This document shows positions 54,740 to 61,779 of a stretch of 64,000 nt of DNA, in pieces. Under the pieces are notes generated by a model. It made no database searches. It worked only from the letters and a program-made list of their open reading frames with translations, and was not told the origin of the DNA. Numbering within the stretch: the stretch's first letter is position 1; each line of letters opens with the position of its first letter. Made by a program: the position numbers and the translations under genes. The stretch comes from Tenacibaculum sp. 190130A14a (lineage in GTDB: Bacteria; Bacteroidota; Bacteroidia; Flavobacteriales; Flavobacteriaceae): assembly GCF_964048965.1 (NCBI RefSeq), contig NZ_OZ040189.1, positions 3,290,501 to 3,354,500 of the forward strand, read 5' to 3'.

Positions 54740-54751
54740 ACGCAAATTAAA
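54721..54751 (+). promoter_or_regulatory. NrtR box upstream of nadV
   Basis: Perfect inverted repeat with 12-base arms, TTTAATTTGCGT and ACGCAAATTAAA, around a 7-base spacer. The inner TTGCGT-N7-ACGCAA is identical to the box before prs. The box covers the -7 element, so binding would block transcription. Confidence 0.82.
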
Positions 54752-54761
54752 TTATTACACT

Positions 54762-56237
54762 ATGAATCCATTATTATATACAGACGGTTATAAAGTAGAT
54801 CACAGAAGACAATATCCTAATCAAACTACCTTAGTATATTCAAACTGGACCCCTAGAAAAAGTAGAATTAATGGAATTGAAAAAGTTGTATTCTTCGGAC
54901 TACAATACTTCATTAAAAAATACATTATTGAAGAATTTGAAACAAACTTCTTTAACAAACCCAAAGAAGAAATTTGTAAACAATACAGCAGACGAATCAA
55001 TAATTATTTAGGGCAAAATCAAGTAGGCATTCAACATATTGAAGCACTTCATGATTTAGGATACATTCCAATGGCTATTAAAGCTTTACCTGAAGGAGTT
55101 GAAGTACCAATTCGAGTACCAATGTTTACCATGTACAACACCTTACCAGAATTCTTTTGGTTAACCAACTATTTTGAAACTTTATTATCCACTACCGTTT
55201 GGTTACCATGTAACTCTGCTACCATTGCAAAACAATACAGAAAAATATTAGATCAATACGCAGAAGAAACCTCTTCTACTCCAGAGTTTGTAGACTGGCA
55301 AGGGCATGACTTTTCTATGAGAGGAATGGCAGGCTTGGAAGCTGCAGAATTAAGTGCAGCAGGACACTTATTGAGTTTTACAGGTACCGATACCATTCCT
55401 GCAATTGACTTTTTAGAAAAATACTACAATGCCAATTCTGATCTTGAATTAGTGGGTGGTTCTGTTGCCGCTACAGAACACTCTGTAATGTGTATGGGAA
55501 CCAATAGTGGGGAACACGAAACTTTTAAACGATTGATTACCGATGTTTATCCGAACGGAATTGTTTCTATCGTTTCTGACACATGGGATTTATGGAAAGT
55601 ATTAACTGAATACTTACCTAACTTAAAAGAAGAAGTATTAGCACGTGACGGAAAAGTAGTGATTCGACCTGATAGTGGAGATCCTGTAGACATCATTTGT
55701 GGAAACCCTAATGCAAGCACTGTCGTTGAACAAAAAGGAGTGATACAACTTCTTTGGGAAACTTTTGGAGGAACCACCAATGAAAAAGGGTATAAAGAAT
55801 TAGATCCTCATATTGGTGCTATTTATGGAGACAGCATTACCATTGAAAGAGCTACACAAATTTGTGAACGCCTAAAACAAAACGGTTTCGCTTCTACCAA
55901 TGTAGTCTTGGGAATAGGTTCTTTTACCTATCAATACAATACTCGCGATACGTTTGGTTTTGCGATGAAAGCTACTTATGGAGAAGTAGACGGTATTGGA
56001 AGAGATATTTTTAAAGATCCTATTACCGATGATGGAACTAAAAAATCAGCTAAAGGATTACTAAAAATCACTCTTGAAAATGGAGAATATCAACTACAAG
56101 ATCAAGTTAATTGGGAAGAAGAACAACAAGGTGAACTTCGAGAAGTTTTTCGTAATGGAGAATTATTAATTAATGAAAAATTAAGTGATATCCGCCAACG
56201 AGTAAAAAATACTATTATAGAGCCTATTGCATTATAA
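54762..56237 (+). CDS. nadV: Nicotinamide phosphoribosyltransferase
   Basis: 491 residues. It makes NMN from nicotinamide and PRPP, the first salvage step that bypasses nicotinamidase. Blocks: TDGYKVDHRRQYP (about 7-19), FSMRGMAGLEAA, FTGTDTIPA, VAATEHSVM with the phosphorylated His of the family, VIRPDSGDP and IGSFTYQYNTRDTFGFAMKAT split by strands. It follows a perfect NrtR box and has its own terminator, so it is a separate transcript in the same regulon as prs. Confidence 0.97.
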   Translation: MNPLLYTDGYKVDHRRQYPNQTTLVYSNWTPRKSRINGIEKVVFFGLQYFIKKYIIEEFETNFFNKPKEEICKQYSRRINNYLGQNQVGIQHIEALHDLGYIPMAIKALPEGVEVPIRVPMFTMYNTLPEFFWLTNYFETLLSTTVWLPCNSATIAKQYRKILDQYAEETSSTPEFVDWQGHDFSMRGMAGLEAAELSAAGHLLSFTGTDTIPAIDFLEKYYNANSDLELVGGSVAATEHSVMCMGTNSGEHETFKRLITDVYPNGIVSIVSDTWDLWKVLTEYLPNLKEEVLARDGKVVIRPDSGDPVDIICGNPNASTVVEQKGVIQLLWETFGGTTNEKGYKELDPHIGAIYGDSITIERATQICERLKQNGFASTNVVLGIGSFTYQYNTRDTFGFAMKATYGEVDGIGRDIFKDPITDDGTKKSAKGLLKITLENGEYQLQDQVNWEEEQQGELREVFRNGELLINEKLSDIRQRVKNTIIEPIAL

Positions 56238-56239
56238 AA

Positions 56240-56275
56240 AGAAAGGTTGGATTAAAAATCCAACCTTTTTTATTT
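56240..56275. terminator. Bidirectional terminator between nadV and ygiQ
   Basis: Stem AAAGGTTGGATT/AATCCAACCTTT with a 3-base loop; T runs follow on both strands. It ends both convergent genes. Confidence 0.88.
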
Positions 56276-56280
56276 CTCTA

Positions 56281-58230
56281 TTATCGTCTTTTTTTCTTAA
56301 AACCTTTATTCTTTCTTCTCGATGGTTTCTCTTTATAGGTAACTGCATCGTTAAAAGTATTCTTTGTTTTTCCTGGCTTATTCTTTCTCCAAGAATTATC
56401 TGGCGGCAATAGCTTTTGTAATAAATCACTACGTCCAACCTTTGTAAGGGTGTCTTTAATCCACTTTCTATTTTCTTTCTTATACCAAAAGAAGAATTTA
56501 TGTTGATCTAACTTCTCTTTTTTCGTTTTTGGAGTATTTACTTCTTTTAACGTATATGGATGATAACCACTATAGTAAATTACAGTAGCAACTGTCATTG
56601 GTGTCGGCGTAAAATCTTGTACCTGCTCTAACTGGAACCCCATATCCTTTGTTTCTGCAGCTAAATTTGCCATATCCTCTGGCTCACAAGCAGGATGACT
56701 AGAAATAAAGTATGGTATTAACTGAAGATTTAACTTCTTACGCTTATTAATCTTATCAAAACGCTCCTTAAACTTATGAAAATATGTAAACGATGGTTTA
56801 CGCATTAATTTTAGCACAGGATCTGAAGTATGCTCTGGAGCTACCTTTAAACGACCAGAAACGTGCTTTGTCATTACCTCTTCAGTATATGCATCTAATT
56901 CTTTAGGGTCCGCATTTTTATTGAATTCTGGCACTAACATATCATGCCGAATTCCACTACCGATAAATGATTTTTTAATCTTCGGATGTTTATCAACTGC
57001 CTGATATAACTCTGTTAATGGCTTATGCGAAGTATCTAAATTACTACATATCACAGGAGAAATACAAGAGGGTGCAACACACTTGTCGCAAATAGCCTGT
57101 ACCTTTCCTTTCATTTGATACATATTTGCTGATGGTCCTCCAATATCAGATAGATACCCTTTAAAATCATCCATCTTTGTCAATTCATCCACCTCCTTTA
57201 AAACAGATTCCTGACTTCTACTTGCTATAAACTTTCCTTGATGCGCTGAAATTGTACAAAAACTACATCCACCAAAACATCCTCTGTGAATATTTACCGA
57301 GAACTTAATCATTTCATAAGCAGGAATGGCTCCTCTCTTATTATACTTTGGATGCGGCATTCTTGTGTAGGGCAAATCAAAAGAACCATCAATCTCCTTT
57401 TCTGTCATAGTTGGATATGGTGGATTGATCATTAACTTCTTATCTCCTACACCTTGAAAAATTCTTCGAGCATATAATTTATTAGACTCTTGCTCTATTA
57501 CTTTAAAGTTAGAAGCATACGCCTTCTTATCTCTTAAACAAACTTCATGAGAAGAAATCTCAACATCTTGCCAATTCTTATTCTTAGGTACCTTCTCTCC
57601 TTCTTCTAATAAAACAGCTGTTTGTTTGATGGTTTTTAAACTAGAAAACGGAACTCCTTTTTGTAAAAGTTCCACAACTTCACGTAACGGCTGTTCTCCC
57701 ATTCCGTAAACCAACATATCGGCTCCGGAAGTTTCTAAAATTGAAGGCATCAATTTATCCGACCAATAATCGTAATGTGTTACACGACGTAACGAAGCCT
57801 CGATTCCTCCAATTAATACAGGAACATCAGGGAATTTTTCTTTTAAAATCTTCGTGTATACAGTAGTCGCGTAATCTGGTCTAAAACCTTTATCTCCATT
57901 TGGAGTATATGCGTCTTTATCTCTTCGACGTTTACTTGCAGTATAGTTACTTACCATGGAGTCCATACAACCTGCTGTAACTCCAAAAAATAAACGTGGA
58001 GTTCCTAACTTGGTAAAATCTTGCAAATTATCGTTCACACTTGGTTGCGGTACAATTGCTACGCGCAAACCATAACTCTCTAATATACGTCCAATTACTG
58101 CAGGACCAAATGCTGGATGATCTACATATGCATCTCCACTGAATAGGATTACATCTAATTCATCCCATCCTCTTAACTTCACCTCCTTGTTTGTCGTAGG
58201 TAACCAATCTGAAAGTCGTCTAATTCTCAT
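56281..58230 (-). CDS. YgiQ family radical SAM protein
   Basis: 649 residues. The radical SAM cluster motif is HRGCFGGCSFC (about 312-322). The N-terminal domain holds GDAYVDHPAFGPAVIGRIL and FGVTAGCMDSMVSNYTA, split by strands, diagnostic of YgiQ, and the C-terminus is basic and disordered (KPSRRKNKGFKKKRR). Family members are widespread but biochemically undefined. Start at 58230 follows a TACCTTTG promoter element. Confidence 0.95.
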   Translation of the reverse strand: MRIRRLSDWLPTTNKEVKLRGWDELDVILFSGDAYVDHPAFGPAVIGRILESYGLRVAIVPQPSVNDNLQDFTKLGTPRLFFGVTAGCMDSMVSNYTASKRRRDKDAYTPNGDKGFRPDYATTVYTKILKEKFPDVPVLIGGIEASLRRVTHYDYWSDKLMPSILETSGADMLVYGMGEQPLREVVELLQKGVPFSSLKTIKQTAVLLEEGEKVPKNKNWQDVEISSHEVCLRDKKAYASNFKVIEQESNKLYARRIFQGVGDKKLMINPPYPTMTEKEIDGSFDLPYTRMPHPKYNKRGAIPAYEMIKFSVNIHRGCFGGCSFCTISAHQGKFIASRSQESVLKEVDELTKMDDFKGYLSDIGGPSANMYQMKGKVQAICDKCVAPSCISPVICSNLDTSHKPLTELYQAVDKHPKIKKSFIGSGIRHDMLVPEFNKNADPKELDAYTEEVMTKHVSGRLKVAPEHTSDPVLKLMRKPSFTYFHKFKERFDKINKRKKLNLQLIPYFISSHPACEPEDMANLAAETKDMGFQLEQVQDFTPTPMTVATVIYYSGYHPYTLKEVNTPKTKKEKLDQHKFFFWYKKENRKWIKDTLTKVGRSDLLQKLLPPDNSWRKNKPGKTKNTFNDAVTYKEKPSRRKNKGFKKKRR

Positions 58231-58237
58231 GCCGCTG

Positions 58238-58245
58238 CAAAGGTA
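58238..58245 (-). promoter_or_regulatory. -7 promoter element of the ygiQ-type gene
   Basis: Minus strand TACCTTTG matches TAnnTTTG, 7 bases ahead of the ATG. No TTG at the -33 position. Confidence 0.55.
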
Positions 58246-58352
58246 CGATGTTTTAATTTATTGATGGCGTCTTAAATTTTTGTTAAACGCGTAACATTTA
58301 CTGTAACAATTCTTCTTTACTCTATACAAATCAATCAAACTAAATACATCTA

Positions 58353-60209
58353 ATGAAAAAATTAATATTAGGAATGGCTACATTGGCCTTCATTGCCAGT
58401 TGTTCATCTACTAAAAACTTAAACAACAGTACTTCATTAATAGAGACGACTATTGATTTAGAAAACGTAATAGACGATAAAGTTACCGTCGAAGTCAATC
58501 CACAAAAAATAAAACAAGCAACCATTACTTATCAAATTCCTGCAATTGTTCCAGGAACTTATAAAATGAGTAATTATGGACAATTCATTTCTAATTTTAA
58601 AGCTTTTGATTATAAAGGGAATGAATTAGTTGTAAAAAAGCTTGACACAAATTCTTGGCAAATAGAAAATGCTTCTCAAATGGACAAACTATCTTACCAA
58701 GTAGATGATACTTTTGACTCTGAAGTTAAACATGGTATTTATGTTATGGCAGGTACAAATATTGAAGAGGGTAAAAACTTTATTTTGAACCTACCTGGAT
58801 TTATTGGGTATTTTAAAGGTAAAAAAGAATCTCCATACAGTATTAAAGTACAGCACCCTGAAAACTTAATTGAAACTACTTCATTAATTAATAAAAACAA
58901 GAATAATGCTAACAAAACAGAAGATGTTTTCCATGCAGCACGTTATGATGAAATTTCTGATAGCCCAATTATGTATGCTCCTGCAAACACAATTAGTTTT
59001 AATGTAGATGGAATTGATGTTTCTTTAGTTATTTATTCTCCAAACGGAGTTCATAAAGCCGAGGATTTTAAGGCACCATTACAAAAAATGATGCAAGCAC
59101 AATCTAACTTCTTAAAAGGATTTGATACCACAAAAGAGTACAACATTTTAGTATATCTGTTTGATGATAAAACCTATAAGTTTGACATCTATGGAGCTTT
59201 AGAACACAATACCTCAACAACGGTAGTATACCCAGAGTCTTTACCAAAAGAGCAATTAGTAGATAATATGATCAATCATGTTGTTTCTCATGAATTCTTT
59301 CACATTGTAACTCCTCTTTCAGTTCATTCAGAAGAGATCCATAATTTCAATTTCAATCAACCAAATATGTCCAAACATTTATGGATGTATGAAGGAATTA
59401 CAGAATATTTTGCACACTTATTCCAGGTAAATCAAGGATTAATTTCAGAGCAGGAATTCATTAATAATATGAATGGTAAAATTGCAACCTCTAAACGTTT
59501 TAAAGATGATATGTCTTTTACTGAAATGAGTAAAAACATCTTAGATGAGAAATATGCTCCTAACTATTCAAATGTATATATGAAAGGTGCTTTAATTGGG
59601 ATGTGTATCGATATCATTTTAAGAGAAGAAAGTAACGGAACTTATGGCCTAAGGAACTTAATGAAAGACTTATCTAATAAGTATGGAAAAAATAAACCTT
59701 TTAAAGACGATGAAATCATTGACGAAATTATTAAAATGACCAATCCTAAAGTAGGTGAATTCTTTGCTACTCATGTACAAGGGGCTACTCCGATAGCGTA
59801 CTCAAAATATTTTAATAAGGTTGGAGTAAAAAATCAAACTACTACAGAAAACTCAACTTATTTCATTGATAAAAAAGGACGTCCATTTATATCAGTAAAC
59901 AAAGACAAGAAAATATTCTTTACTAAAAAAACCAACTCTGGATTAACAAATTTAGGGGTAAAAGCAGGAGATATTTTAGAGTCGGTAAATGGAGAAAAAG
60001 TATCTTTAGAAAACATCAGACCTATTATTGGTAAAACAATGCAATGGAAAACTGGAGATACTATTAGTTTAGAGGTTACTAGAGATGGAAAAATTTTAAA
60101 GTTAGGTGGTAACTATGTGCAACCTACTTCAGAAGCTACAAGTTTAACCATTGACAATGCCGCAAATGAAACTCAAAATAAATTAAGAAATTCTTGGTTA
60201 AAAAGTTAA
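58353..60209 (+). CDS. M61 family peptidase with PDZ domain, lipoprotein
   Basis: 618 residues with lipoprotein signal (LAFIASCSST, Cys16). The gluzincin zinc motif HEFFH is at about 313-317, with the third ligand Glu in YEGITEYFAHL. A PDZ domain follows at about 525-580 (LGVKAGDILESVNGEKVS). M61 glycyl aminopeptidases cleave N-terminal Gly or Ala; the lipid anchor places it outside the cytoplasm. It is flanked by its own terminator. Confidence 0.93.
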   Translation: MKKLILGMATLAFIASCSSTKNLNNSTSLIETTIDLENVIDDKVTVEVNPQKIKQATITYQIPAIVPGTYKMSNYGQFISNFKAFDYKGNELVVKKLDTNSWQIENASQMDKLSYQVDDTFDSEVKHGIYVMAGTNIEEGKNFILNLPGFIGYFKGKKESPYSIKVQHPENLIETTSLINKNKNNANKTEDVFHAARYDEISDSPIMYAPANTISFNVDGIDVSLVIYSPNGVHKAEDFKAPLQKMMQAQSNFLKGFDTTKEYNILVYLFDDKTYKFDIYGALEHNTSTTVVYPESLPKEQLVDNMINHVVSHEFFHIVTPLSVHSEEIHNFNFNQPNMSKHLWMYEGITEYFAHLFQVNQGLISEQEFINNMNGKIATSKRFKDDMSFTEMSKNILDEKYAPNYSNVYMKGALIGMCIDIILREESNGTYGLRNLMKDLSNKYGKNKPFKDDEIIDEIIKMTNPKVGEFFATHVQGATPIAYSKYFNKVGVKNQTTTENSTYFIDKKGRPFISVNKDKKIFFTKKTNSGLTNLGVKAGDILESVNGEKVSLENIRPIIGKTMQWKTGDTISLEVTRDGKILKLGGNYVQPTSEATSLTIDNAANETQNKLRNSWLKS

Positions 60210-60233
60210 TATTACTTTCTAATCACTCAACTG

Positions 60234-60262
60234 AAAGCCCTCTTTTTGAGGGCTTTTCCTTT
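60234..60262 (+). terminator. Terminator after the M61 peptidase gene
   Basis: Stem AAAGCCCTC/GAGGGCTTT with TTTTT loop and T-rich tail; 24 bases past the stop. Confidence 0.87.
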
Positions 60263-60277
60263 TAAGATGATTTTTTT

Positions 60278-60285
60278 TATTTTTG
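60278..60285 (+). promoter_or_regulatory. -7 promoter element of the DUF2846 gene
   Basis: TATTTTTG matches TAnnTTTG, 26 bases ahead of the start; no TTG at proper distance. Confidence 0.45.
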
Positions 60286-60310
60286 ATACTCAATCTAAAA
60301 ATCAAAGTGC

Positions 60311-60871
60311 ATGAAAAAATCTATTTTAATTATTGTAGCCTTATTCTTTGGTAGTATTTCTTCTTTTTCTCAGATAAAAAGTGAAAAAATCACACCTCCT
60401 TCAGAAGGAAAAGCTGTAATTTATTTTTTAAGAACAACATCTTTGGGAGCACTCATGAATATGAGATATTTTAACAAAGATGTTTATCTAGGTAAATTTA
60501 ATGGCGTAAACTATTTAAGATATGAATGTGATCCTGGTAAAACCTATTTTTGGATTAAAGCAGAAAACATTGATGTTTTAGAAGCTAACTTAGAAGTCAA
60601 TAAAATATATTTAGTGGAAACAAATGCAGCTATGGGAGCATTTTCTGCTTCAGCTAAATTTAAAATTGTCGATTTTGAAAATGAAAAGCAAATCAAAAGA
60701 ATTAATAAATTACTGAACAAAAAAGATTCAAAAACATTTACTCAAAACGAATTAAAAAAGCAGATGAGAAAACAGAACAAATCTTTTCAAAAAGGAATGA
60801 GAAAGGTTCGTTCTATAATAAAAGAGGGAGATTTTAAGAAATTAACCTCAAACATGAACTATGTTCAATAA
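60311..60871 (+). CDS. Secreted DUF2846-like protein
   Basis: 186 residues with signal peptide ending near SSFSQ (about 21). About 30-110 shows the DUF2846 pattern: PPSEGKAVIYFLRTT, KDVYLGKFNGVNYLRYEC, DPGKTYFWIKAEN. The C-terminal 70 residues are basic and helical (KKQMRKQNKSFQKGMRKV), an extension beyond the domain. Function unknown; probably periplasmic. Confidence 0.82.
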   Translation: MKKSILIIVALFFGSISSFSQIKSEKITPPSEGKAVIYFLRTTSLGALMNMRYFNKDVYLGKFNGVNYLRYECDPGKTYFWIKAENIDVLEANLEVNKIYLVETNAAMGAFSASAKFKIVDFENEKQIKRINKLLNKKDSKTFTQNELKKQMRKQNKSFQKGMRKVRSIIKEGDFKKLTSNMNYVQ

Positions 60872-60875
60872 ACGT

Positions 60876-60906
60876 AATAAAGAAGAGTTTTTACTCTTCT
60901 TTATTT
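60876..60906. terminator. Terminator between convergent DUF2846 and DJ-1 genes
   Basis: 13-bp perfect stem AATAAAGAAGAGT/ACTCTTCTTTATT with TTTT loop. The stop codon of the minus-strand gene lies in the stem. T tracts after the stem are short on both strands. Confidence 0.7.
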
Positions 60907-61634
60907 ATGATTAAATGTGGTACTTTTTCCAAATCCCAATTTATCACCAAACCTCCGGCTAAAGACTGTGTTATTTCCTCCCCATATAAAAACTCACATA
61001 AGTACAACGCCGCCTCGAATGATTTTGCTCCTCCTGCTGAAGTAATATATTTACCATCATGCACAAATAACACATCTTTCCTGATATCTAATTCAGGAAA
61101 TTTAGCACGCATCTTATCTATATCTGAAGGAAAAGTTGTAGAAACTTTTTCATTTAAAACTCCTGCTTTTGCCAGTACAAAAGCACCATCACAATGAGAA
61201 GTAACAAATTGTGCTTCTTCATCAACTTTTTGTACAAATTGAATTAATTGCTCATTTTCTAAATCTGTATCCAAATGATGTTCTGCAGAGGGAACTACCA
61301 AAATATCAATCTTTGGTAAAGAGTCTTTAACATAATTAAAATCTGGTAAAATCCTCATTCCTTCGAAGGTAGTAATTGGTGCATCTGTATCTGCTACTGT
61401 AAAAACATTCATTGCTTTGATCCCATCTCTAAAAATAGTATGTTGAAAAATATCAAATGGAGCTGTTAACTCAGTATTATAAGTTCCGTCCATTATTAAA
61501 AAAGCAACATTGAATCGATTAGGTTTTAATTCAGGAAACACTTTTTTGACATCCTCTTTTTCAATTTTAGTTTTTGTTTTTTGAAGACAAGAAGATAACA
61601 CTATAACAAATAGAAGAAACGTAATTTTTTTCAT
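60891..61634 (-). CDS. DJ-1/PfpI family lipoprotein
   Basis: 247 residues with lipobox VIVLSSCLQ (Cys16). The GATase1-like domain has FLIMDGTYNTELTAPFDIFQ split by strands, VVPSAEHH and the nucleophile elbow VTSHCDGAFVLAKAG with Cys about 148, then a SAGGAKSFEAALYLCE block. The pattern resembles the ligand domain of AraC-type DJ-1 regulators and isocyanide hydratases, but it is lipid-anchored and lacks a DNA-binding domain. The reaction is unknown. Confidence 0.88.
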   Translation of the reverse strand: MKKITFLLFVIVLSSCLQKTKTKIEKEDVKKVFPELKPNRFNVAFLIMDGTYNTELTAPFDIFQHTIFRDGIKAMNVFTVADTDAPITTFEGMRILPDFNYVKDSLPKIDILVVPSAEHHLDTDLENEQLIQFVQKVDEEAQFVTSHCDGAFVLAKAGVLNEKVSTTFPSDIDKMRAKFPELDIRKDVLFVHDGKYITSAGGAKSFEAALYLCEFLYGEEITQSLAGGLVINWDLEKVPHLIINKEE

Positions 61635-61779
61635 GAGTAAAATTTAAGAAAGTTTAAAAATACTCATTTTATAATAGTTCTGTTTTTATTAAGATGATTC
61701 CCTTTCCGTTTAACAAATAATTAAGATTTTATAAGATATGATTCGCTAATTTCGACAAATTTCACAATTAATTAACATC

